NCBI GenBank assembly: GCA_002498285.1
Contig: DAGU01000055.1
Location: 1 to 14,799, forward strand
DNA from: Methanomassiliicoccus sp. UBA386
GTDB lineage: Archaea > Thermoplasmatota > Thermoplasmata > Methanomassiliicoccales > Methanomassiliicoccaceae
Direction of reading: 5' to 3'
DNA length: 14,799 bases
Shown here: piece by piece, positions 7,216 to 14,045 of the stretch
Layout: each line of letters begins with the position of its first letter
Numbering within the stretch: position 1 is the stretch's first letter
The notes under the pieces: generated by a model
The model's input: the letters and a program-made list of their open reading frames with translations, nothing else
What the model was told of the DNA's origin: nothing
Database searches by the model: none
Made by a program: the position numbers and the translations under genes

Positions 7216-8009
7216 CTGGCCCTAAGCTCGACGATCCTGTCGGCCAGTTCGCCGATCTGCTCCGGCGACAGCACTTCGACGCGCAGGTCCGCGTATGGCA
7301 GCAGCGCCTTCTGCTCGGCCGTCACGAGGGAGCGCATCTTCAGCACCGTCCCGATCTTCTTGCGGCGGTTCTGGAAGAGCATCTCCACCAGACGGAAGAA
7401 GAACCTCTCGTCCCTAACCCGGAAAGGCGGCTCCCTCGGCACCAGCTCCACGACGGCCGAATCCACCTTGGGCGCCGGCCAGAAGCGCGAACGCGGCACC
7501 TTCTCAAGTATGCGGCACTCCGCCCGATAGTACACGTTGACGGTCAGGCGCGAATAATCGTCGCTGTCGGGCAAGGCGACCATTCGGTCGGCGAACTCCT
7601 TCTGCAGCATGACCACGCCCTTCTGAAAATCATGCTCCAGCAGCTTGAAGATGATCGGCGAGGAGATCGAGTACGGGAGGTTGGAAACGAACTTGTCGAA
7701 GCGGGGGAACTCCACGGCGAGGGCATCGCCCTCGATCAGCTCCACGTTCTCGGGAAGTCGGTCAACGAGGTAGGAGGCCAGCTTGGCGTCGGTCTCGATG
7801 GCGATGACCTTGCCGGCATGCGCGGCCAGGCGGCCGGTCAGCATGCCCAGGCCGGGGCCGACCTCCAGGACGGTGTCGTCGGGTGAGAGCTCCGCATATT
7901 CTATCTGCCGATCGGCCACCCTGTCATCGATCAGGAAGTTCTGGCCTCTGCTCTTGGCCGGCGAGGCCCCCAGCTCGGCGAGTATGGCCGCTATCTCTGA
8001 AGGTTTCAT
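7212..8009 (-). CDS. ksgA: 16S rRNA (adenine-N6,N6)-dimethyltransferase KsgA/Dim1
   Basis: This enzyme transfers four methyl groups from S-adenosylmethionine to two adjacent adenines in the loop of the last helix of 16S rRNA, a late step and checkpoint in 30S assembly. The protein is 265 residues, normal for the family. It shows SRGQNFL (20-26), SAM motif I VLEVGPGLGMLT (47-58), acidic Glu72 in AIETD, EGDAL (93-97) and the catalytic NLPY (110-113) followed by SISSPIIF. The C-terminal domain with FQNRRKK and a helical end completes it. The start is the ATG at 8009, whose ATGA overlaps the stop of the DUF655 gene. The frame continues about 53 codons upstream, but that part overlaps DUF655 and does not resemble the family. 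It is the last gene of the pus10 operon. Confidence 0.96.
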   Translation of the reverse strand: MKPSEIAAILAELGASPAKSRGQNFLIDDRVADRQIEYAELSPDDTVLEVGPGLGMLTGRLAAHAGKVIAIETDAKLASYLVDRLPENVELIEGDALAVEFPRFDKFVSNLPYSISSPIIFKLLEHDFQKGVVMLQKEFADRMVALPDSDDYSRLTVNVYYRAECRILEKVPRSRFWPAPKVDSAVVELVPREPPFRVRDERFFFRLVEMLFQNRRKKIGTVLKMRSLVTAEQKALLPYADLRVEVLSPEQIGELADRIVELRAR

Positions 8010-8554
8010 CGCGAGACGAAGATGCGATACTTCTGGTTGGGGTCCGAGAGCTCGTCCTCGATACGCTTGGCGATAAGCTTCTGCGGCTGCTTGACCGTGG
8101 TCACGCGCTTGGCCAGGTCGGCGTAGTTGAGGAACGACCCCTTCTTCCGCTCCTCCACGATGGCCCACATGGTCTTCTTCCCCAGGCCGGGTATGAGCTC
8201 CAGCATGTGGAACCGGGTGGTGATCGACTGGGCCTCGTTATAGAACTTGATGAAACGCTCCTCTTGTGCGTTCACGATGTCCAGCAGTATGTATGGCAGC
8301 TCGGCCTGGGCGGCCGAGGTTAGCTCATCGTAGCCGATGCGTCTCTTAACATGGGCGATCTTGTCGCGCTGTTCAGGCTCCTTACCGATGTAGACCCTGT
8401 CCCCGATGGTGATGATGGCGTCCGCTTTTGGGACGAGCTCGAAGAGCTTGAACTCCGAGTCTCCGACCGCCAGCACCAGCGGCTCCTTCTTAAAACTCTT
8501 GTCAGTAGGTAGGCCCTGCGGTAAGTAGTCTAATACAAGCGCGTAATCCTCCAT
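8006..8554 (-). CDS. DUF655 family predicted RNA-binding protein
   Basis: This is an archaeal conserved protein of unknown role, 182 residues from the ATG at 8554 (MEDYALVLDYLPQG). The N-terminal half has an OB/S1-like strand pattern (residues about 23-58: PLVLAVGDSEFKLFEL ... GDRVYIGK). The C-terminal half contains a helix-hairpin-helix (LELIPGLGKKTMWAIVEE, 118-135), a nucleic-acid-binding element, followed by a helical tail. The position between rpoF and ksgA is conserved in many archaea, which suggests a role in rRNA maturation or translation; that is inference. It starts 19 nt after the rpoF stop with no strong ribosome binding site and ends in a 4-nt overlap with ksgA. The frame is open 34 codons upstream into rpoF, but that stretch is unlike the family and is left out. 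Confidence 0.9.
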   Translation of the reverse strand: MEDYALVLDYLPQGLPTDKSFKKEPLVLAVGDSEFKLFELVPKADAIITIGDRVYIGKEPEQRDKIAHVKRRIGYDELTSAAQAELPYILLDIVNAQEERFIKFYNEAQSITTRFHMLELIPGLGKKTMWAIVEERKKGSFLNYADLAKRVTTVKQPQKLIAKRIEDELSDPNQKYRIFVSR

Positions 8555-8573
8555 GTAATCAGCCCGGCTGCTT

Positions 8574-8894
8574 CTACCGATAGTCTTGCACGGTAGATAA
8601 TATCTGCTCGATGTTCTTCTTCTCCAGGACCATCCTTTCCTTGGAGAACAGCACACGCACGTCGTCGGGATGGGACGGCAGGATGTCGGCGATCTTGGCG
8701 CAGAGGGCCTCGCTGACGAATCCCAGCTCGGCCAGTTTGCCCTGCAGCTCCCTCGCCTTATCGGCCGGGAGCTTTGCTACCTTCTGGGCGTGGTCCAGAG
8801 CCAGCTTCTGGTCCGGTGCCAGCTCGCGCTGGTCCGCCGATCCTTCCAACAGCTCTTTGACCTCAGCCAAGGTCACGTAGCGCTCCTCGGACAT
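8574..8894 (-). CDS. rpoF: DNA-directed RNA polymerase subunit F (Rpo4/RpoF)
   Basis: This is the archaeal counterpart of eukaryotic Rpb4. With Rpo7 (subunit E) it forms the stalk of RNA polymerase, which helps open-complex formation, elongation and termination. The protein is 106 residues, the usual size, and all-helical. The N-terminus (YVTLAEVKELLEG) packs against Rpo7, and the C-terminal HRDC-like region includes LQGKLAELGFVSEALCAKIADILPSHPDDVRVLFSKER. The ATG at 8894 is preceded by GAGGT at 8901-8905, six nt away and overlapping the stop of rpl21e, so its translation is tied to the upstream gene. The order rpl21e-rpoF-DUF655-ksgA is widespread in archaea. Confidence 0.92.
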   Translation of the reverse strand: MSEERYVTLAEVKELLEGSADQRELAPDQKLALDHAQKVAKLPADKARELQGKLAELGFVSEALCAKIADILPSHPDDVRVLFSKERMVLEKKNIEQILSTVQDYR

Positions 8895-8903
8895 GTGGTG
8901 ACC

Positions 8904-9197
8904 TCAGAGTGCCTTCTTCAGGTGTTCGGGCCTGGTGATGACCGTCTTGAGCTTGTTGCCGTCGCGTAGCTCCACGACGAAGGCGCGACCCTGCTGGCCA
9001 GTTACCACTCCGGTCTTTCCATGGAAGCGGGAGTGCGGTAGCCCGTAGTGCACGGAGGGGTCTATGACCACGCTCACCTTCTCACCCTTCTCGAAAGTGC
9101 GGAACTCATGGGTGATGGGAGTCTTGCCCCTCAGGCGGGGGCTCCTCCTGAAGATCTGTCGCGTCTTGCTCCTGGTGCCTTTGGATGCCTTAACCAT
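8904..9197 (-). CDS. rpl21e: 50S ribosomal protein L21e
   Basis: This is a large-subunit ribosomal protein shared by archaea and eukaryotes. It is 97 residues, the usual length, and very basic. Typical features are the N-terminal KGTRSKTRQIFRRSPRLRGK and the SH3-like core with FEKGEKVSVVIDPSVHYGLPHSRFHGKTGVV, ending VITRPEHLKKAL. The ATG lies only 3 nt after the pus10 stop, and its GAGGG ribosome binding site is inside the last pus10 codons. It is followed within 9 nt by rpoF. Confidence 0.96.
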   Translation of the reverse strand: MVKASKGTRSKTRQIFRRSPRLRGKTPITHEFRTFEKGEKVSVVIDPSVHYGLPHSRFHGKTGVVTGQQGRAFVVELRDGNKLKTVITRPEHLKKAL

Positions 9198-9200
9198 TTT

Positions 9201-10439
9201 TCATCCCTCGTTAGCGTTATCGATGATCTGTATCACGTCCAGCGCGGTAACCTGGCAGGGGACACCGAGCGAACCGGCCAGGGATGGCACGGTCCTCCCT
9301 CCGTCACCGCTGACGAACTCCTTGACATAGGTCCCGGACTCCGTTCTCAGCCTGAGGACGAGCTTGTCCTCCTCCAGCGACTCTATGGCCAGTTCCCGGA
9401 TGGTCCGCTCCCTGGCCAGGTCGGCCCGTCGGTGGGCGACCCTCGTTGGCGTCTGCTGGGTGATACGCGCTTGGTTTAGCGATTCGATTACCTCATCCAT
9501 CCTGTCCTTATTAACTTTGCCTTGAATGGACACTTCTGCGCGGTACACCTTGTCGGGGGTCGCCGCCTTGATCTGGCGCACCTCCTCGCGGGTGCTCCAT
9601 CGCAGCTCGGAGAAGTCGGCGAGGCCCTTTCCGTTCTCGTTGGCGAGCCTTTCCATCTCCCTGAGGTCGAGATGCCTCTTTTTTGGCTCGGCGATCTCCA
9701 GGACGAACGGCCGGCCGGTGCCGAGCATGCGCGCATCAATGTCCTCGCGGCCCATGCCGTGGAAGAAATGGTCCCGTCCTTCCGCCTCTCGCACCAGCGG
9801 ATCTCCGATGCACTCCTGCACGCTGTCTTGGTACATCTTCCCGGTGCCGCCGCACCGTTTGCAGCCCTTTCCCCGGCACATGCGGCATGGCCATCGGGTT
9901 TGGGGGATCTCCCTGGAATGCTTGCGATAGCGGCCGTAGATGAACAGCGGTGCGATGTTCAGTTCGACGTGGCCGAAGCGCGTGTCCACCAGGGCGACGA
10001 CGTCCGGGGAGGTGAAATCGACCTCCTTGCGCACTCTGGCCTCCACCAGCTTGCCTATCTCCCGGTTAAGCTCGGCCTTGATGGGCTCGGCGGTCTCTCC
10101 TCCCGCCTCGGACCACAGCTGCTCCTCGCGGTCCTGGAGGATCGGGTCGACCCTTGTGCCGATGAGGAACGTATCGTACTCGATCTCCGATAGCTTTTGA
10201 GCCGCCGCCTCGGCGAAGCGGGGCAGCTGCTCGAACAGGTCCTCGCAGAGCCAGCAACTCTCATGAGGGGGCAGCTCCTCGCTCCTGGCCCCGCGGTCCA
10301 GCGCCACCGCGATGCGCATGTCGCGGCCCCTTTCCTTGTTCGTGGTGCCGCTCTCCACCTGGGCGAAAAGACGCCCCAGGCAGTGGTCGCATAGGTCGTG
10401 CCGCAGCGCACGTTCGGCCCTGTTTATGATATCGTTCAT
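9201..10439 (-). CDS. pus10: tRNA pseudouridine(54/55) synthase Pus10
   Basis: This enzyme converts U54 and U55 in the T-loop of archaeal tRNAs to pseudouridine, replacing the role of bacterial TruB. The protein is 412 residues. The N-terminal domain has a Cys pair CDHC (17, 20) and a second pair CWLC (62, 65), which together can form a zinc site. A middle THUMP-like region follows. A second cluster C-x2-C-x4-C-x2-C (185, 188, 193, 196; CRMCRGKGCKRCGG) resembles half of a DnaJ zinc finger. The catalytic domain holds GREDIDARMLGTGRPF; by alignment with GRTD of TruA the catalytic residue is Asp233. The ATG at 10439 has AGGTGA at 10444-10449. It opens a five-gene operon and has a TATA-like element at 10501-10509. 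Confidence 0.94.
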   Translation of the reverse strand: MNDIINRAERALRHDLCDHCLGRLFAQVESGTTNKERGRDMRIAVALDRGARSEELPPHESCWLCEDLFEQLPRFAEAAAQKLSEIEYDTFLIGTRVDPILQDREEQLWSEAGGETAEPIKAELNREIGKLVEARVRKEVDFTSPDVVALVDTRFGHVELNIAPLFIYGRYRKHSREIPQTRWPCRMCRGKGCKRCGGTGKMYQDSVQECIGDPLVREAEGRDHFFHGMGREDIDARMLGTGRPFVLEIAEPKKRHLDLREMERLANENGKGLADFSELRWSTREEVRQIKAATPDKVYRAEVSIQGKVNKDRMDEVIESLNQARITQQTPTRVAHRRADLARERTIRELAIESLEEDKLVLRLRTESGTYVKEFVSGDGGRTVPSLAGSLGVPCQVTALDVIQIIDNANEG

Positions 10440-10500
10440 AATGTCACCTGATGGCGATGCGGTCGTCCGCCGTCCTCGCCCCGGCCCCCAAAGATGCCTG

Positions 10501-10509
10501 GATATAAAC
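10501..10509 (-). promoter_or_regulatory. TATA box of the pus10-rpl21e-rpoF-DUF655-ksgA operon
   Basis: The minus strand reads GTTTATATC in a GC-rich intergenic region of 96 nt, about 62-70 nt before the pus10 ATG and just after the KH gene stop. The transcript would start near 10478 with a leader of about 40 nt containing the AGGTGA ribosome binding site. Read-through from the upstream aIF1A operon is also possible. Confidence 0.55.
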
Positions 10510-10535
10510 TCCTTGCTCTGACCGCGCCGCCTGGT

Positions 10536-11072
10536 TCAGGAGAAACCCATCTCGGCGATGCGCAGCGTGGCCCTCGACCTCTCCAGGTACCGGTATACGG
10601 TGGCATGCTCCGATCCGCGCAGGATCATCTCAACCGCCTTCTTGGCCACCGGCAGCTGGACCGAATTGCCGATGAGCGCCACGGTGGAGCCATAGATAGA
10701 CATGTTGGCGCCAGTCAGGTCCTCGATGATCCTCCTGGTCTTCCCGTTGGTCCCGATGAGCCGGGAGCGCATGCGGCTCAGCTTGTCCGACTTCTTGCCC
10801 ACGAAGTCGCCGATCTCCACGATCTCCAGGTACTCATCCTCGTCCAGCAGGCGCATGGCCCGGTGGGGGGCGAAACCTCTCCCAACGGCCTTGACGAGGT
10901 CCATGACCTTCAGCGCGGCGAGCGGGTCATTGGGGTTGTCCACTATGTTCACTTCCCCCTCGCCGTCGATGTCCAGTCTGACCCCGGCGCGCCGTTCGAT
11001 CAGCTCTTTGGTCTCCCCTCCCTCGCCGATGAGGGCACCGACGCGGTCCTTTGGAATGCGCACCAGTCTCAT
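10536..11072 (-). CDS. KH-domain RNA-binding protein, Dim2/Pno1-like
   Basis: This is a 178-residue protein with two KH domains. KH1 has the loop LIGEGG (GxxG at 16-19) inside RIPKDRVGALIGEGGETK. KH2 has LIGTNGKTRRIIEDLTG (GxxG at 107-110). This layout is that of archaeal Dim2 (eukaryotic Pno1), which binds the 3' end of small-subunit rRNA and has been linked in archaea with aIF2-alpha. The gene overlaps the RIO1 stop as ATGA, so it is translationally coupled to a kinase that acts on the same pre-40S/30S particle in eukaryotes. A conserved aIF1A-RIO1-KH order is known in archaea. I leave the symbol empty because naming differs between genomes. Confidence 0.9.
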   Translation of the reverse strand: MRLVRIPKDRVGALIGEGGETKELIERRAGVRLDIDGEGEVNIVDNPNDPLAALKVMDLVKAVGRGFAPHRAMRLLDEDEYLEIVEIGDFVGKKSDKLSRMRSRLIGTNGKTRRIIEDLTGANMSIYGSTVALIGNSVQLPVAKKAVEMILRGSEHATVYRYLERSRATLRIAEMGFS

Positions 11073-11854
11073 TCTTCCATCTCCGTTATGTCCTTGAATA
11101 TGTCCTCGCGGTCCTTTATATCAACGCCGCGGGAACGGAAGAACCGGTTTACGTTATCGATGTCCCTGTACAGAAAATCCTTGGCGTTGGCATGGTCGAC
11201 CAGGACCGCCTGGCCGACGTCGATTATGAACGCCTTGCGGCGATAGTAGAGAATATTGTACTCGCTGAGGTCGGCGTGCACCAAGCCCGCCTCCTGGTAG
11301 GTCAGCCGCATCTGCTCCAGCAGATCCTCGTACACCTCGTCCGGATCGTCCACCACGACGTCCTTGAGCAGGGGGGCCGGCGCCTTCTGCGTGCCGATGT
11401 ATCTCATGACCACCATGTTGCGGTGGAAACGCAGCGGCTTGGGAACGTTCACGCCCGCCTCGTACATGCGCTGAAGGTTACGAAACTCTTTGCTGGCCCA
11501 GGCCATGATTATCTTCCTCTTGGAGCCGCTAAGGCCCCGGAACCGCTTGTCCCCCTCGATGTAGCTGGCGATGCGGTTGAACGTGGCGTTCGAGGTGCGG
11601 TAGATCTTCAGCGCCACCATCTTGCCCTTGGGGTCGCGGGCGGCGAACACATTGCCCTCCTTGCCCGTGGAGACTGGATACTCGAGGGTGTCGATGACCC
11701 CAGCCTTCATCAGCTTGTAGATGCCAAGGATGGTGTCGTCGTCGAACACCTCTGACATGGTCTGGCGCTCATCGCCGGTGCGGCTGTTCTGGCGCAGTGC
11801 CATGACCTTGTGCTCGAGGGCATCATAGGCCTCATCCCGAGGCAAAGCGACCAC
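11069..11854 (-). CDS. rio1: RIO1-type atypical serine/threonine protein kinase/ATPase
   Basis: This is a RIO-family kinase which in eukaryotes (Rio1) drives the last steps of small-subunit maturation by ATP hydrolysis; archaeal members are thought to do the same. The protein is 261 residues. It has a P-loop STGKEGNVF (62-70), Lys83 in VALKIY, Glu123 in the following helix, a catalytic loop LVHADLSEYN with Asp195 and Asn200, and a metal-binding Asp212 in IIDVGQ. All key residues are present. The frame begins with a GTG at 11854, one nt after the aIF1A stop and without a separate strong ribosome binding site. ATG codons at Met18 (11803) or Met33 (11758) are possible alternatives. The 3' end overlaps the KH gene by 4 nt. 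Confidence 0.93.
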   Translation of the reverse strand: MVALPRDEAYDALEHKVMALRQNSRTGDERQTMSEVFDDDTILGIYKLMKAGVIDTLEYPVSTGKEGNVFAARDPKGKMVALKIYRTSNATFNRIASYIEGDKRFRGLSGSKRKIIMAWASKEFRNLQRMYEAGVNVPKPLRFHRNMVVMRYIGTQKAPAPLLKDVVVDDPDEVYEDLLEQMRLTYQEAGLVHADLSEYNILYYRRKAFIIDVGQAVLVDHANAKDFLYRDIDNVNRFFRSRGVDIKDREDIFKDITEMEE

Positions 11855-11855
11855 C

Positions 11856-12182
11856 TCAGAATATATCCAGGTTCTTTGGAATGGCCCTTCTGCGGTGCAG
11901 ATAGCTGGCCTGGGTCTTGGTGTACCGGTACATGATGTCGGCCTTGGTCGGCTCGAACTCCCATGGCTTCACGATGAGCAGGTCGCCCTCTCGGATCCAC
12001 ATCCGCTTGCGGATCTTTCCGGGGATGCGCCCCATCCTTGATACTCCATCCTCGCACATCACCTTGATGCGTGACGCTCCCAAGAGCTGATCGGCCACGC
12101 CGAACATCTCGCCTTCTTTGTGATTGGGGAATGGGCAGCGGGTGATCTCTTCACTTTGTTCTTCTGGTCCATATTGGGTCAA
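11856..12182 (-). CDS. eif1A: Translation initiation factor aIF1A
   Basis: This is the archaeal IF1/eIF1A homologue. It binds the A site of the small subunit and helps scanning, mRNA binding and start selection. It is 108 residues, with an acidic N-terminal tail and an S1/OB-fold core: MCEDGVSRMGRIPGKIRKRMWIREGDLLIVKPWEF (about 42-76) and KADIMYRYTKTQ. No ATG is available in frame before residue 26. The start is TTG at 12182, supported by a perfect GGAGG six nt upstream, which makes it a clear case of a non-AUG start. It is the first gene of the aIF1A-RIO1-KH operon, with a TATA element near 12253-12262. Confidence 0.94.
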   Translation of the reverse strand: MTQYGPEEQSEEITRCPFPNHKEGEMFGVADQLLGASRIKVMCEDGVSRMGRIPGKIRKRMWIREGDLLIVKPWEFEPTKADIMYRYTKTQASYLHRRRAIPKNLDIF

Positions 12183-12188
12183 TGATAG

Positions 12189-12193
12189 CCTCC
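12189..12193 (-). promoter_or_regulatory. Shine-Dalgarno site deciding the TTG start of aIF1A
   Basis: The minus strand reads GGAGG six nt before TTG at 12182. The only nearby ATG, at 12173-12171, is out of frame, and the first in-frame ATG would remove 25 residues including part of the conserved N-terminus. Confidence 0.7.
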
Positions 12194-12252
12194 ATGAGGT
12201 GCCTCAGTGGAACTGGTCCATGAGGCAAAGATGGGCTTGACATAAACCCACC

Positions 12253-12262
12253 ATATATATGA
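12253..12262 (-). promoter_or_regulatory. TATA box of the aIF1A-RIO1-KH operon
   Basis: The minus strand reads TCATATATAT, an isolated AT tract about 75 nt before the TTG start. Transcription should begin near 12230, with a leader of about 48 nt that includes the GGAGG site. Confidence 0.6.
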
Positions 12263-12534
12263 ATGTGAGCGAGCCCCAGTTTTGATGGCTAGGTCAGCGT
12301 TTCATGCGCCGGCTCCAAGGCGAGGCCGGGAACGACCGGAGCCCACGTCTCGAGCCGCCCTGGCGGTCGGTCCCCTTCTTCTTGGGGCCCCCTCGTTCCT
12401 CCACCTTCGAGGAGGCCGCCACTCGGCCGACGGCCATGGCCACGGCGGACGATGGGCGTCTGGAAAGGAGCACCGCGGATCCGTCGAATGCCAGGGGAAA
12501 TGATTATCTCGCTCTGCCGCTCAAAGGAGTGTGG

Positions 12535-13152
12535 ATGTCCTTCGTGGAGCCGGGAGCGGAGCTCATCGAGCAGCTGATCGACACCATCGGCTATCCCGGG
12601 CTGGCCTTCCTCATGGCCCTCGACGCCACCATACTGCCGGTGCCCAGCGCGGCGGTGATGGGCTTCGCCGGCCACGCCTGCTACCTGGGCCGGATGGACA
12701 TCGCGGTCGTGACGCTGGTGGGAGCGCTCGGAAGCACGGCCGGCTCCATGCTCATGTACGCTCTGGCGCGATGGGGCGGCCGGCCGTTCCTCGATCGCTA
12801 CGGCCGCTACCTCGGTCTGAAGGGCGACGGGCTGACCAGGGCCGAGGGGTGGTTCGAGCGCTACGGCGACCGGGCGGTGCTCATCAGCCAGTTGTTTCCG
12901 GTGGCCCGCGACCTCATACCGTTCCCCGCGGGAGTGGCGCGGATGGACGCGCGACGGTACGCGCTCTTCTCCTTCCTCGGCTCGCTCCCGTTCTGCGGCT
13001 TCCTCGCCGCCGCCGGAATGCTGGCCGGCCCGGCCTGGGAGTCCGCCGTCGAGCTGCTGGACCGATACGACATCGTGCTGGTGGCGTTGTTCTGCATCGG
13101 GCTCGTCGCTTACTATGGGGCGAAGAGGTGGAAGTCCCCCCGGCAGGCGTGA
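12535..13152 (+). CDS. DedA family (VTT domain) membrane protein
   Basis: This is a 205-residue integral membrane protein of the DedA/SNARE-associated (VTT) family. Members act in membrane homeostasis, and some flip polyprenyl or phospholipids across the membrane. Visible elements are a first hydrophobic re-entrant stretch LAFLMALDATILPVPSAAVMGFAG (23-46), a helix at 56-79, the family hairpin RAVLISQLFPVARDLIPFPAGVARM (113-137, Arg125 in PxxR-like order) and two C-terminal helices (143-164 and about 180-194). The first conserved Arg of the usual R-x-x-P-x-x-R motif is replaced (QLFPVAR). The ATG at 12535 has AAGGAG at 12524-12529, five nt before it, and gives the normal family length. A longer frame from 12304 exists but its extra part is not protein-like. 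The gene is convergent with the DUF2148 gene, 89 nt apart. Confidence 0.88.
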   Translation: MSFVEPGAELIEQLIDTIGYPGLAFLMALDATILPVPSAAVMGFAGHACYLGRMDIAVVTLVGALGSTAGSMLMYALARWGGRPFLDRYGRYLGLKGDGLTRAEGWFERYGDRAVLISQLFPVARDLIPFPAGVARMDARRYALFSFLGSLPFCGFLAAAGMLAGPAWESAVELLDRYDIVLVALFCIGLVAYYGAKRWKSPRQA

Positions 13153-13241
13153 TGTTCAGCCCTACTCCTTGACTTGAACGGATCTTTCCGGACTGAGCAT
13201 TAACGTCGACCCGATCGGGATCCTCCGAAAGTATGGTCGCA

Positions 13242-13826
13242 TCACTTCCGAGGCGTCCGGTCGAAGAAGATGTTCTTGCCCGTGGCGGACAGCGGGATGC
13301 CGTGGCTCAGCGCCGCCTTGCCGACGCCCAGGCGCCTGGCGGCCACGCCGATGCGGTACATGATGCGGTTGTCCACGTTCATCTCCGATGCCATCTTGGC
13401 CGCCGACCCCAGGGCGATGCCGAGGTCGAGCACGCGGATGGAGCAGTTGGGGCCCTCGAACTCGTACGAGGCCTTGCGCTGGTTGAACTCCTCGCAGGTG
13501 GCGAACCCGCAGGCGCCGCAGTTCAGCCCCGCGCCCTTGTGCGGCAGCAGGCCGATGAGCACCACCGCATCGGCGTCCAGGACGTTCTGTCCATCCCGCT
13601 CCCAGCCAGGATGGCCGCGCTCCTTGGCGATCTTGAACATCTCGTTGCCGACCGCGGCCTTCTGTTCGTCGCTCAGGAGGATGGTTTCGATGAAGTCCTG
13701 TCCCAGTCCCTTGGGTGCGGTCCTGGCGGCCAGCTCCATGAGGCCGCCAACCGTCCTGATGGTGTCCTTGAGGGTCATGGTCTCTTGATGCTCGTCCTTT
13801 CTAATAATCAGTTCCGGCCGAGGCAT
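13242..13826 (-). CDS. DUF2148 ferredoxin-like Fe-S protein
   Basis: This is a 194-residue conserved protein of anaerobic prokaryotes with an iron-sulfur cluster motif. Early in the protein is LMELAARTAPKGLGQDFIE (29-47). The cysteine motif is LNCGACGFATCEEF (Cys103, 106, 111), with a fourth Cys128 in GPNC; together they should bind a [4Fe-4S] cluster. The C-terminal part LDLGIALGSAAKMA ... RIGVAARRLG ... GIPLSATGKNIFFDR is characteristic of the family. No enzymatic role is established; redox or electron-transfer work in anaerobic metabolism is inference. The start is taken at the ATG 13826, because residues ELIIRKDEHQE line up with the usual N-terminus. Met17 (codon at 13778) is possible, and the frame is open back to 13883. 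No clear Shine-Dalgarno is seen. Confidence 0.88.
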   Translation of the reverse strand: MPRPELIIRKDEHQETMTLKDTIRTVGGLMELAARTAPKGLGQDFIETILLSDEQKAAVGNEMFKIAKERGHPGWERDGQNVLDADAVVLIGLLPHKGAGLNCGACGFATCEEFNQRKASYEFEGPNCSIRVLDLGIALGSAAKMASEMNVDNRIMYRIGVAARRLGVGKAALSHGIPLSATGKNIFFDRTPRK

Positions 13827-13933
13827 GCCTGTCGTTCCACGCTCGCATGCGCTGACAGCGTGGCACTGGACATATGCCAGCACAGCGTTGTGAACGGCCT
13901 TGCTGGCACTGTCCAGGGAGGGGTAGCTAAGGG

Positions 13934-13940
13934 TTAAGTA
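13934..13940 (+). promoter_or_regulatory. Possible TATA box of tRNA-Glu
   Basis: TTAAGTA is centred about 31 nt before the first tRNA base, a workable distance for a transcript starting a few nt upstream. TTTATC at 13949-13954 is an alternative but sits rather close to the gene. Confidence 0.35.
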
Positions 13941-13967
13941 CTTGATTCTTTATCGAACCTGCCACAC

Positions 13968-14042
13968 GCTCCCGTAGTGTAGTCCGGCCAATCATTCGGG
14001 CCTTTCGAGTCCGACACCCGGGTTCAAATCCCGGCGGGAGCA
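13968..14042 (+). tRNA. tRNA-Glu (anticodon TTC)
   Basis: A full cloverleaf can be drawn by eye. The acceptor stem is GCTCCCG/CGGGAGC (13968-13974 with 14035-14041), seven perfect pairs, with discriminator A at 14042. The D-arm is GTGTAGTCCGGCCAATCAT-like, as in archaeal tRNA-Glu. The anticodon stem is CGGGC/GTCCG with one G-U pair around the loop CTTTCGA, with anticodon TTC at 14004-14006. The T-arm is CCGGG/CCCGG around TTCAAAT. The 3' CCA is encoded at 14043-14045. No intron is present. Besides translation, Glu-tRNA is the starting substrate of tetrapyrrole synthesis in archaea. Confidence 0.96.
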
Positions 14043-14045
14043 CCA

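Larger units (their letters stand above)
12183..12534. other. Divergent intergenic region between aIF1A and the DedA gene
   Basis: This stretch of about 350 nt holds the aIF1A leader and promoter (to about 12265) and the upstream region of the DedA gene. Reading frames stay open on both strands, and one runs in frame into DedA from 12304. The encoded residues are low-complexity Pro/Arg/Glu-rich and do not look like a protein, so I see no gene here. No convincing TATA box was found for the DedA gene. AAATGATTATC at about 12498-12508 is the best candidate. Confidence 0.5.

Noticed and set aside
8010..8168. N-terminal extension of KsgA
   Set aside because: It lies wholly within DUF655 in another frame, rich in Gly/Arg/Ala, and the family begins at the ATG overlapping the DUF655 stop.
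12304..12534. 77-residue N-terminal extension of the DedA protein
   Set aside because: Residues are low-complexity and not hydrophobic or signal-like. The ATG at 12535 has an excellent ribosome binding site and gives the normal family length.
13210..13219. CCCGATCGGG palindrome between the convergent DedA and DUF2148 genes
   Set aside because: A single 10-bp palindrome can be chance in GC-rich DNA. It has no T-tract and no promoter context.
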